Source: Ditylenchus dipsaci
Taxonomy: Eukaryota; Nematoda; Chromadorea; Rhabditida; Anguinidae
Direction: 5' to 3'
DNA: 64,000 bases
NCBI GenBank assembly: GCA_004194705.1
Contig: SADC01001315.1
Coordinates: 124,001 to 188,000 of the forward strand
Below the pieces are notes generated by a model. The model was not told where the DNA came from, did not search any database, and saw nothing but the letters and a program-made list of their open reading frames with translations. How positions within the stretch are numbered: position 1 is the first letter of the stretch; each line of letters starts with the position of its first letter. Positions 41,691 through 52,100 of the stretch are shown here, one piece after another. Both the position numbers and the translations under genes were made by a program.

Positions 41691-42834
41691 GGGGCGGTTA
41701 TAATAATCGATTTACCCTTACCTTTTACCCTTACCTCTACCTTTACCTCTACCCGTTATAATAAAGAATTTTTACCCCTACCTCTACCCTTACCTTTTAC
41801 CCTTACCTCTACCCTTACCTCTACCCGTTATAATAAAGAATTTTTACCTCTACCTCTACCCGTACCTTTTACCCTTACCTCTACCCTTACCTCTACCCGT
41901 TATTATAAAAGCTAGAGGTAAAGGTAGAGGTAGAGGTAAGGGTAAAAAATAACAGGGGGGACCAAGGCATATTTTACCATGGGTGGTAGCAGGGTAAAAA
42001 TTTTTACCTTCATCTCGATTTTCAAAATATTGTCCCGTAAAGCATTTCTAGAGCAATTTTAGTTCGCTGAACACGAATTTAACGTCCGTTTTTCATTATT
42101 CTGTGTTGTTTGTTAAGATTTGCTCGCTTTGTTGTACACGCACTGTTTGTCGTATTTTATCGCTCTCATGTCTAGTTATCGTTATGTTTACGCCTGAGAT
42201 GTGCAAACGTTTGGTTGAGCTGGTCGCCGAGCACCAAGAGGATCTCTTCCCGAACAGCCGCAAAAAGGATTCAGCCGCTGGTCAGAACGCTGCTTGGAAG
42301 ACCGTTACCGACACACTCAACACCGAATATCCGGATCAAGGGTCGCACAGCGTGGAGCAGGTCAAGCAAAAGCATTCGAATCTCAAGAAGTTGGCCAAAC
42401 AGGATCTCCAGGATCAGAAAAAGTGAGCCTTATCTTTCTTATTTTATGAAGGATCTTGTGTTGTGGATTGAAATAAATAAGTTGCCGTTTATTTCGTTTT
42501 CGAGAAAAAAGTTGAAGGTAGAGGTAGAGTTAAGGGTAAAAGTTGAAGGTAGAGGTAAGGGTAAAAGGTAGAGGTAGAGGTAAGGGTAAAAGTTGAAGGT
42601 AGAGGTAAGGGTAAAAGGTAGAGGTAGAGGTAAGGGTAGAGGTAGAGGTAAAGGTAGAGGTAAAGGTAAGGGTAGAGGTAGAGGTAAAGGTAGAGGTAAG
42701 GGTAAGGGTAGAGGTAAGGGTAAAAGTTCAAGGTAAAAAAAAGGTAGAGGTAGGGGTAAAAGGTAGAGGTAAGGGTAAAGGTAGAAGTAAAGGTAAAAGG
42801 TAGAGGTAAGGGTAATCTTTATTATAACCGCCCC
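41691..42834 (+). mobile_element. Harbinger-like element with ACCCTTACCTCT arrays
   Basis: The ends GGGGCGGTTATAATAA and TTATTATAACCGCCCC are inverted. Arrays of CTCTACCCTTAC hexamer words fill 41712-41930, and inverted equivalents fill 42510-42815. Between them is one Myb/SANT-like protein gene (42184-42426). PIF/Harbinger elements encode such a protein next to the transposase; no transposase is present here. The TSD is unclear. Confidence 0.7.
42184..42426 (+). CDS. Myb/SANT-like DNA-binding protein of the element
   Basis: The ATG at 42184 opens an uninterrupted 80-residue frame: MFTPEMCKRLVELVAEHQED, then AAWKTVTDTLNTEYPDQG and VKQKHSNLKKLAKQDL, ending at TGA 42424-42426. Helix-tryptophan-helix followed by KxKxxNLKKxxK is the Myb/SANT-like pattern found in Harbinger accessory proteins, which take transposase into the nucleus and bind the subterminal DNA. 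It may bind the CTCTACCC arrays on either side. It could be the first exon of a longer protein, since a donor-like GTGAGC overlaps the stop. Confidence 0.6.
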   Translation: MFTPEMCKRLVELVAEHQEDLFPNSRKKDSAAGQNAAWKTVTDTLNTEYPDQGSHSVEQVKQKHSNLKKLAKQDLQDQKK

Positions 42835-43080
42835 TGATAAGATTTGTTAGGAGTGCAAGAAAGTCGGCGTTGAAACAAATTCTTTAATATTTTTCACAAG
42901 ACGCACCACACAATAATCACACAAACATAGTGGAATAAAATTACTGCTTTAATACATGAAAATACTGCTACTATCTTCACTCTGTTTCTCCCCTAACTGA
43001 ACTCTGAAGTGGCTTTCTCTTACTTCGACAGCAATTATTACTCGGCTAAAATAGAACACCGGATAAAGGATAAAAAGCAA
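42835..43080. other. 3' flank of the unknown gene
   Basis: Nothing beyond AT-rich flanking sequence is recognised. Confidence 0.3.
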
Positions 43081-44758
43081 TCACAAAGAAACCACCTGAA
43101 TCAGTGACAACACATAGTTGATAGCGGAAGTGGCCATGTCCGATAAGCCGACAGACTTTTTCGCACTCTCAGCTGTTGATGAATGTCCAGATGTTGAACT
43201 GACCTATATTTACAAAATCTTTTCAAGCGCAAAGCTTTTAACGACACAAAAGTAACTTCACTTACATCAGCGAAGCTAGCAGATCTCGCTACAAAACTGT
43301 TTGAGGTTGATTGAAAACCGCTTGACACCGATAGTTCACTTGGGAATGATGTCGCTGATGTCTGCAAAGTTTAGCAGCAGAAAATAAATTTTATCACAAC
43401 AATAAAAAACCGTAGAAGAGAGGTCATTTCGATGATGGGAACTTGAAATTCGGTGCACATGACAACGCCATTGTTCACGAAGAATTGGAGAATTAGCAGG
43501 CTCTTCCAGTGTCTTCTTAGCAGTTAGAATCACCGGCTTACATGGACTTGACTGGATGCCCTTATCTACTTTCTTAGGTTCAGAACCAACAGCCTCTTGC
43601 ATTTTCACCGATTTCTTTTTATCAATATCGGCCACATCATAAATTTTTAGAGGATTGTCGTACCGCACATTGAGAACTGGACGATCCCCCTCATTTTGAA
43701 CGTGCACCTTTAAAATTGAGTCACCCTGATCGTTGGAAAAGAATTCATCCAGCTTTGACATAACAGTCTAAAAAAACACGATAAAAAACATTTCGAGCGA
43801 TCCACTTGCCTCTTTGGCCAGCTTCTGTTGCTCAAGTATCAGACGGTAGGAAGGGACAGCCTCAAAATCGCCAAATGGAGGTCTGTTTTTTGCATCGTAA
43901 GATCGCGAAGCTTTTGATCATTTAAAGACTGTATCGAAACTAGTTCCGCTGAAGAGTCGAAAACTGGCTTTGCATTCAAGCCGATTCCTTGGTGAAATAT
44001 TTCCAACGGCTCAGGCCTTAGCTATAATACCAATAAACGTTAAAGATCACAGAATCAATAAAATAGATACCAATCTTCCTTCCATAATATGACGACTAAA
44101 AGAAAGGTTTGTATGCGGCGAGTCATAATCGATGCTTTGAGTACTTTCAGACATATTTTCTGAAATAGATATACAGTCTAAGCTCTCTATAACGACGCTC
44201 TTTATAACGACCCGCTCCCTATAACGACCCGGAAAAAACAGCTATTTGGTCACGAACGACCTCATTTACGTCAAAACGACGCTCTTTATAACGACGCTCT
44301 CTAAGATAATCAAAAGCAAAACTTGGTACAAATCAAAAATACTTGCCCAGATATTCTGACTCATAACTATTGATGCTTTCTTCCTTAGTTACACAGACGT
44401 GCACTTGTTGAGTAGCTGGTATACACGTAGAGGGTGAAGACAACACTAGGCCTACCTGCATGGTCACAAAATTGTCTAACTAATATAAATATCAAACATG
44501 TAAAAAAGGGTTCGAACCGAATTTGATGGAATGACTGACAACGAAGCGAGCTCTTTATTTCCTTGACCAGTGGCAATATCGCTCACGATGTAAGTTTCTG
44601 GCATCTTTAACGCTGAAGCAATATAAATAAGTTTTTCGCAAGTTACACAAATGACTATGCAAGTAACACAAACCAATCAAATTCTCGTTAGGTTTGATCG
44701 ACGGCGCTTCAGAATGAACCTTCTTCTTTCTTCTCGAGGATGGAAATTTTCCAGCCAT
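43081..44758 (-). CDS. Multi-exon gene, unknown function
   Basis: The first exon starts at the ATG 44758-44756 (MAGKFPSSRRKKKVHSEAPS, donor at 44673), followed by an exon from 44612 (ALKMPETYIVSDIATGQGNK). Later blocks read TQQVHVCVTKEESINSYESE (near 44390), MSESTQSIDYDSPHTNLSF (near 44150), LRPEPLEIFHQGIGLNAKP (near 44015), PPFGDFEAVPSYRLILEQQK (near 43870), and MSKLDEFFSNDQGDSILKVH (43761). The end is SSTSGHSSTAESAKKSVGL, with a stop at 43083-43081. Near 43925 the frame shifts by one base. The product is basic at the N-terminus, low-complexity and serine-rich at the C-terminus, with no transmembrane segment or recognised domain. Exon limits are partly provisional. A MITE lies in one intron. 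Confidence 0.5.
44166..44311. mobile_element. Tigger-like MITE with TATAACGACG words
   Basis: ACAGTCTAAGCTCTCTATAA starts a segment with repeats of CTCTTTATAACGACGC, and the complement closes it near 44311 (ACGACGCTCTCTAAGAT). The terminus resembles that of 56826-57237. Confidence 0.6.
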
Positions 44759-44878
44759 TTTTTTTCAATTGCAGCTACCGAACCAGAAATCCAACTAAGT
44801 TAAAACATGTAAATGAGTAGTAATTAAACAAAATTGAAAGTGGGAAAACCGACAGAAGTGGTCAAGGAGAGTTCGGGG

Positions 44879-46267
44879 CAGGGTTTTCACGGGAGGAGTA
44901 GATTGGGCCTTTTCAAATTGGGCCAATTCAAATTGGGCCAAAATCAAATTGCGCCAATGCAAACTGGGCCAATTTCAAATCGGGCCAATGCAAATTGGGC
45001 CTAAATCAAATTGGGCCAAGATTTTGACTCAAACAGCAAGGCTACCGGTGCAATATTTTTTATAAGACTTTCATTCTGATTTTTTTCTGTACTTTATTGA
45101 CATAATTGATAATTTTTTGCATTTTTTCCAAAAAATTTCAGATTGTATCTAAACCACATCAAACCATGGCCCGAAAATCGACCCACCCTAACCCCAACTC
45201 CTGGGGTAGGTACCTCCTGGTCAGGTGGGTATCTGCCTGGATGGCCTAAAAATGGAGTTAAAAAATAAAGTTTACGTTTAAGGAGACTCGAACCAGTAAC
45301 CTCGGTGACTTGTATATGAACCTCTACATTAACCCCTCTCCAATTGGGTGTCCACCTGGATGGCCAAACTTGATCCAAGTGGTCGACCACTTGGATCAAA
45401 ATATTTTTTTAAGGTTTTCGGGTTCCAAAACAATTTCTATGTACTAATTCGAGCACGCTGAAGATGGTTTGACAGTGGTAAAATTACGTTTTATGGAGAA
45501 ATTTTGGAGTTATTGCCAACGATAGATTTTGTCAAAATGCCTCGGTGACTCAAAAGTGACTTTGTCAAAATTTTGTCAAAATCTATCGTTGGCAATAACT
45601 CCAAAATTTCTCCATAAAACGTAATTTTACCACTGTCAAACCATCTTCAGCGTGCTCGAATTAGTACATAGAAATTGTTTTGGAACCCGAAAACCTTAAA
45701 AAAATATTTTGATCCAAGTGGTCGACCACTTGGTTTGGTCACTCTGGATGGAGTTTTGAGCGATTCTAATGGGTGATGTAGAGGTTGCTAGTTCGAATTC
45801 ACCTGGGTGCATGCTTTTTTTACCATAATTTTAGATAAAAAAAGACAAGCGTTCGGCTTTTCAGGTCATTTGGGTGAATATGCCCCTATTCTGGAGTTAC
45901 CCGTAGCTGTTTGACTAAAAATCTTGGTCCAATTTGCATTGGCCCAATTTGAAATTGGCCCAGTTTGCATTGGCCCAATTTGAAATGGGCCAATTCGAAA
46001 TGGGCCCAATTTGAATTGGCCCAATTTGAATTTGGCCCAATTTGAATTGGCCCAATTTGCATTGGCCCAATTTGAAATGGGCCCAATTTGAATTGGCCCA
46101 ATTTGAAAAGGCCCAATCTACTCCTCCCCGTTTTCACAAATGAGAATGCCAGAATGAGAAATTACAGAATGAGAATGAAAATCCCGTCAAATTTTGACTA
46201 GATTCTCATTCTGTAAATTCTCATTCTGGGGGCAAACCCATTCTCATTCTCATTTTTGAAAACACTG
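44879..46267. mobile_element. hAT MITE split by a 1.2 kb insertion
   Basis: Without the insertion at 44891-46129 and one TSD copy this is a MITE of about 140 bp, with ends CAGGGTTTTCACAAATGAGA and the complement of CAGTGTTTTCAAAAATGAGA. Its body is inverted ATTCTCATTCTG words (46138-46255). The flanks GTTCGGGG and GTTAGAGG agree at 6 of 8 positions. The terminus is shared with the hAT elements at 22883 and 26184. Confidence 0.75.
44891..46129. mobile_element. Inverted-array element, relative of the 9.3 kb element
   Basis: Ends GGGAGGAGTAGATTGGGCC and complement are flanked by GTTTTCAC on both sides (44883-44890 and 46130-46137), a perfect 8-bp duplication. AAATTGGGCCAATTCAAAT-type words fill 44910-45020 and 45930-46115. 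The middle (45370-45745) is a palindrome around 45548 with GTGGTCGACCACTTGG in each arm. The GGGMAGGAGYAG start, 8-bp TSD and CCAATTCAAATTG words are shared with the element at 9347-13939. Confidence 0.85.
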
Positions 46268-46282
46268 GTTAGAGGACCATGA

Positions 46283-46958
46283 TTTTTGCGCGCAGCGGCA
46301 TGTGCAAAATTCAAATTGGCGGGGACACTTCTCTTTCGTCTCTCCCTATACTCTTTAGAGTTATTTCGGCAACCGGACATTTAGCATAATTTGTGAAATT
46401 TGTCCGCGGACATTTAGCATAATTTGTGCAAATTTGTCCGCGGACAATTAGCATAATTTGTGAGATTTGTCCGCGGACATTTAGCATAATTATGCAATTT
46501 GTCCGCGGACAATTAGCATAATTTGTGCAATTTGTTCGCGGACATTTTGCATAATTTTAATCCAGGCTAGGGTGAAATCCATTCGCATACCAAAGCGCGT
46601 CTTGAATAGAACGGAGAAATGTCATCTATTGGTCACCACTGCGAGCTGCTTCTTCTAAGCTTTCTTCCCATTCCATCACTAATGCATGAACCATTTGCTC
46701 TGATCTGCGTTGATTTGGGCGTAGCAATCTGAAAGACTCTTCTGGATTGTCTTCGTGTCTTAAAATTTCATTTATTTTAACCACCAACGCAAGTTAAATA
46801 CCGTTCAATAGCATGACGGACGGCTTCTACCTCCTCAACTTGGAATTGAATGACTTTGCTTCTGTTAGGCTTGAACGACTCCAAAGACTATAGTGAGAGA
46901 CCAAAGAGAAGTGTCCCCCGCCAATTCAAATTTTGCACATGTCACTGCGCGTAAAAAC
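46283..46958 (-). mobile_element. Inverted-repeat element with 35-bp array and coding scraps
   Basis: About 55 bp at each end are inverted (GCATGTGCAAAATTCAAATT, then GGCGGGGACACTTCTCTTT). Inside, five copies of a roughly 35-bp unit CCGCGGACATTTAGCATAAT lie at 46378-46555. A minus-strand coding-like stretch (46870-46620) reads FQVEEVEAVRHAIERYL, then PEESFRLLRPNQRRSEQM and VMEWEESLEEAARSGDQ before a stop, with an intron-like gap. The source of that fragment is unknown. Confidence 0.65.
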
Positions 46959-48011
46959 TAGAGCTGTGTATCGGGATTTTACTTTCTCACACATTTTTGA
47001 CTCACTTTTTGACGGAAATTCATAGCTGAAAATTTCATTTCAGTTATAGAGTGAATATAGCATTAATAAAGTGAATACGGTATGTGTTAAAATTAGGGTT
47101 CCGCCACAATATTAACTTTTTTGGGAAATTTTGCCGACTCAGGCAGCCATATGGCCGAATAAGGCTCAATACAATCCTTGAAGCGTTTGTAGGTGAATGT
47201 TTATTGCCGAAAATTTCCGAATAAGCCACCTGATCTCAATGTTACAGAACCAATGTTCTGGCAGAACACTTTGACCAAAACAAGTTGATGTTTAGCCGAA
47301 ACGCCGACCGACACATTTTTATTCCGGCAAAACATGAATATTTTGGTCGGTGTTCCGGCGAAACATGTGTCCTGTTCCGGTGTTTCGGTGAAATATGGTG
47401 GAAGCTATACTGTACTGGTACTTGAATAAATAATTCTTGAAATAAGGTATATTATGACTATACCATAAAAACATAGCTTTAGCACGGCCACTTCGCGTTT
47501 CTTGAAATGAAGAATACCATGAAAGAGACGTAAATTTAGAAGATTTATCTGAACATTTAAAAGAGCATGCCCACGCTAATAAGAGGTGGTTCTTCATATA
47601 ATCACGTTTTATGAAGAAATATTTGAGTTTTGGGGAATAATTGATTTTGGTAAAATCAATTATTTGCCAAAACTCAAAAAATAACTGAGAAAACGGCATT
47701 TTGCCACTGTCAAACCATGTTAAGCGTGCATGAATTAGTCTAGAAAACTGGTTTTAGAACCCAAAAACGTAAAAAAAAATTTTTGATCCAAGTGGACGAC
47801 CACTTGGTTTGGTTGGTTCAGACTAAAATTCAAATTCCCGCAAAATTTTTGTTTAGTTTAGTTTCGGATGGTTTCGGCTGGTTTGGGGTGGTTTTGTATG
47901 ATTTTGGGTGGTTTTGGGTGATTTTGGATGGTTTTCGCTGGTTTGGAGTGATTTTAGGTGGTTAGGACAGTTAGGACAGAATTCCGAAAATTTTGAAAAA
48001 TACGTAAAAAC
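46959..48011. other. Unassigned repeats
   Basis: No gene is seen. TTCCGGYGAAACATG words lie at 47320-47400. A palindrome at 47588-47690 and the GTGGACGACCACTTGG stretch at 47790 resemble the middle of the element at 44891. GGTTTTGGGTGGTTTTG words lie at 47865-47965. Confidence 0.5.
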
Positions 48012-48297
48012 TGCCTTGGTCCCCCCTGTTGGTTCGTTGGCCAAATTTCGTTTCGGCAAATTTCGTTTTGGCATATTTCGTTTTGGCGCATTTCGATTTG
48101 GCAAATTTCGTTTTGGCAAATTTCGTTTTGGCAAATTTCGTATTTGGCAAATTTCGTTTTGGCAAGTTTCCCCCAGCCCTTTTATGGCAAAAAATATCAA
48201 AAAGTTTGAAAAAACCATCGCTAACTGACCACTCCACCTTTTTGTGGCATCCAGGTACCCTTTCAGGTTGGATTGCCTTGGGGGACCAAGGCAAAAA
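48012..48297. mobile_element. Miniature element with TGCCTTGGTCCCCC ends
   Basis: TGCCTTGGTCCCCCCTG at 48011 is inverted at 48280-48297. Inside are seven copies of GGCAAATTTCGTTTT (48045-48175). The same end word occurs at 33906, 41953, 59670 and 62820. Confidence 0.7.
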
Positions 48298-48761
48298 GTC
48301 GAATTTTAGTCAAATTTTTTTTTCTAAGAATCCATTTTTGTGTGTAAAAATTTCAGAAAATAACTTTTTCATCGTTTTAAGCATATAAAAATTACTTAGG
48401 AGTCGTTTAAACACTATTTTTAAATAAGTGAAAGTCGGGTGCCAAATGATCGGGTGTCTATTGTAGTTGTTAAATGAATTAGATTAGTAAGCCGGTAGCT
48501 AGAAAAAAGTTCGTGGGAAGGGCGATAAATTGTTTATATCGCATCAGACCCAATTATTATCACCAAAAAAATTATATTAGATTTTTTAGCTTAGAAACAG
48601 TTTGGTTTAATTGTATGACCATCAGTCTCTTGGCAATAAATCAGTTTTATGATACCATCATATTGAGGCGCCACAGTGCTTTAGTGGGATATCTTTCTCC
48701 ATCTAGAGAATAGATGATATTGCTGCATCAGCTAATGCAAAAATAAAAAAGAATTTGGAAC

Positions 48762-48995
48762 TAGAAGTTCACCAAAAAACTTGATTTCATTGTGGTCAGC
48801 GTAGCCTTACTGCTCATCATCTTCTTCCTTTTCCGGATCTTCTTCTTTTATTCTTTGGTGGCTAATTTGGATGTTCGAAAAGAGCAACAACTAGAAGCGA
48901 GATATATCTTGAATATCTACAAACCACTGAAAAACATGATGGATGGAATGCTCCCACAAAAGTCTGGGTGTATGTGTGGTAAGGGTAACGAGTAG
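48762..48995 (+). CDS. Small membrane protein, last exon, unknown family
   Basis: After an acceptor-like AACTAG the frame reads KFTKKLDFIVVSVALLLIIF and FLFRIFFFYSLVANLDV (one strong membrane helix), then KEQQLEARYILNIYKPLKN and CMCGKGNE before a TAG at 48993-48995. AATAAA at 49060-49065 gives a fitting 3' end. No upstream exon was recognised and the family is unknown. The strong hydrophobic-to-polar transition and the positioned polyadenylation signal favour a real exon over chance. It lies just upstream of the ground-like gene on the same strand. Confidence 0.4.
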
Positions 48996-49121
48996 TAGGC
49001 GTCTGCTTTTCACTCAGCTGGTTCAACCCACAATTCCATTTGTGCTTATTTTAAGCCATAATAAAAGAATATTGCAGATAGCTGTTCTAATACAAAAATT
49101 TTTAAATTTAGAAACTAAAAA

Positions 49122-52100
49122 ATGAAGAGTTTCTCTGTGATTCTTCTCTCTTATATGGCATTTCAAGGCTCTAAGGTGAGAATTTTTTTTTAATCGGATG
49201 CTTTTATTTAATTACCATATTAACACGCGAAAGGCCGACTGTAACTTTCGGGTGTATAAGCCTAACTTTTCACGCTGAGCATGATGGCGCACAACATTTT
49301 CGTGAAAAGGTGTGAGTGGAACGGGTAAAACAGCTTCTGAAAATAGGTAATTTTCACCTACTCCTGACCACCTGGAATTTGAGAAAAATATCGGTGGTAC
49401 TCGCTCAAATTGAAGCAGCACTTAGATGTATGATATACCGAAATGGAGGGCGTAATCAGGGTTATCTATTGCGCGCAAACTTGTATCTGAGTGATTTTTA
49501 TTTCCCAGAGCATTTTAGATTTTTTCATTACAAGCCAGTTTTCGAAAACCTTCAATTTTAAGCATAAAATGGTCCTAGGCATGTCATAGTTGCGTTTAAC
49601 TTCTCAATACGTGGTCAACACTTGTAGAGAAATTCAAGAGCTTCAAGATAGGCAAAAAGTCAGCACAAAAATTACGCAAAATTTTTTCAGAAATTGCAAA
49701 AGAAGAGGTAAGACCAGCACTTTCCCTAAAATTGAAATTTGAAGGATACCTGGTTTGGCATATTCTTGGATAATTTTCTAAAGAAAATGGAGAGTATATA
49801 TATAGCAAAGTGATCAGCGTGAAAAATGCAACAGAACTAGTGCAAAGGCTCACAAGACAACAAGCGAATATAACAAATCTCAAGGCAAAACATTTTGACT
49901 ACAAAACCCTACAGAAAACCATGGTATTTCGGACGAGAATTCAAGTGGTTGGGGCTTAGTTTCGTAATTTTTCGAAAAATTTCAAGGAATTTTTTAGAAA
50001 ATAAAAATATCACATGATAGAGCGCAAAAAACTGCATCAGGTACAATGGTTAGATTACATTTGAGACTGTGTTCTTCCTCTTTTGAGAAGTTTGTAGAAG
50101 TATGTTGGAAACTTCGTCGTACATGGCAGTTTCTAGTTTATGCCGTTTCTAGAATAGTAATCACGGTCTTAATTCAGATCTAACCATTGTATTTGATGCA
50201 GTTTTTTGCGCTCTATCATGTGATTTTTTATTTTCTAAAAAATTCCTTGAAATTTTTAAAAATTACGAAACTAAGCCACAACCACTTGAACTCTCGTCCG
50301 AAAGACCATGGTTTTCTGTAGGGTTTTGTAGTCAAAATGTTTTGCCTTGAATTTTGTTATATTCGCTTGTTGTCTTGTGAGCCTTTGCACTAGTTCTGTT
50401 GCATTTTTCACGCTGATCACTTTGCTATATATATACTCTCAATTTTCTTTAGAAAATTATCCAAGAATATGCCAACCAGGTATCCTTCAAATTTCAATTT
50501 TAGGGAAAGTGCTGGTCTTACCTCTTCTTTTGCAATTTCTGAAAAAATTTTGCGTAATTTTTGTGCTGACTTTTTGCCTATCTTGAAGCTCTTGAATTTC
50601 TCCACAAGTGTTGACCACGTATTGAGAAGTTAAACGCAACTATGACATGCCTAGGACCATTTTATGCTTAAAATTGAAGGTTTTCGAAACTGGCTTGTAA
50701 TGAAAAAATCTAAAATGCTCTGGGAAATAAAAATCACTCAGATACAAGTTTGCGCGCAATAGATAACCCTGATTACGCCCTCCATTTCGGTATATCATAC
50801 ATCTAAGTGCTGCTTCAATTTGAGCGAGTACCACCGATATTTTTCAAGTTAGGCTTATACACCCAAAAGTTACAGTCGGCCTTTCGCGTGTTAAAGTATA
50901 AAAGCCCACATCAGCCATAAGTATATTGCTAAGTTGGCGTGAATTAAAAAACACTCAAATGCTGGGTTAAGATAGGGCTCCGATCTTAAATTAAGATAAG
51001 GAAATAAAAAGGGTCGGAAAAAGACATTTTGATAAAAGCAACTAAATTTGCTTTCAAACGATATATTTCAACATTTTTACATGCAATCATAAAATAACAA
51101 ATCAATTCAATTTCTTGTATATTTTTCCTCTTCTTGGATCTTTCTCCATATTCTGTAGTCTTCTTCAGTCAGCAGTGTGTGAAATAATTTTGTCGGATAG
51201 AAATTATTTTTGAAAATGTTTGCATGAGCGTCTTTTGTGGCATACGCTAACACCACCATGTAAATGTTTAACTAACAAGGGAAGTACCTGAGGTGTGCTT
51301 TTGAGGACTCTACATGACTCTTTTATTTGTTGTCTATTCTGGTAGAGCATCCTGAAGCATCCAGCATTCTGGTAGAGCACAGCTTACTTTTGGTTGTCCG
51401 ACTCGCCTTGTCATGAAAATTCGGGGATATAGCCTCTTGAAGTTACCATTTACCCATGACGGGTGGATCATGGATTTTTTGAAAATTTTCACTTAATTTT
51501 TGTTTTGTTCACACAACTTTTATTTTAAGTAGTAGACATTTTATACTAAAAATAACTGCTAGCATCTAGCAAACATTTACGTAGTAATAGCTCAGCAAGT
51601 TTATATAAAAAGTATTTATAAAAAAGCAAATGCAAGTCATGTGTCAGATTATTTGGCACGTTAACTTACGAAAAAAAGATGTGACTATATCTTTGAATTT
51701 TCAAGACAACGCAAGGTCGGGGATACCACTTTCACATGTAAGCTGCGAATGCTCTAAAAGAATGGAAAATAAAAAACGAGTCATCTCTGGTCCTCAAAAC
51801 ACACCTCAGGTACTTCACTTGTAAGTAGATTTCGAGCATGGGTTTTTAAAGGGTGAAAATCTCAACATGTTGAAATATGAAAAAATTGGGATGAATAATA
51901 TAACTCTCTAGGGTGTGGTCTATTAAAAATTCGGTGCTACCGGAGTATACCCCCACCCAAATGAAATTTTTTTAAAAGTGTTTCCAAACACCCTATATCG
52001 ATCTAAAATCGCTCCAGGAGTTTGAAAAAGACATTATTTTTGTGTTCTAGTCAATAAAAAATTAAGTTTTGGGACCACCCAAAAATACCTATTTTGGACG

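Noticed and set aside
42489..42731. Tyrosine/leucine/proline repeat protein
   Set aside because: It is a translation of the hexamer array with no start context or complexity.
41712..42815. Telomere-like ACCCTTACC hexamers
   Set aside because: The words are mixed CTCTAC/CCTTAC, occur inverted at both ends of a transposon, and do not match the nematode TTAGGC repeat.
51630..51824. Small gene before the ground-like body
   Set aside because: There is no recognisable motif, no 3' signal and no splice pattern; a chance open frame is more likely.
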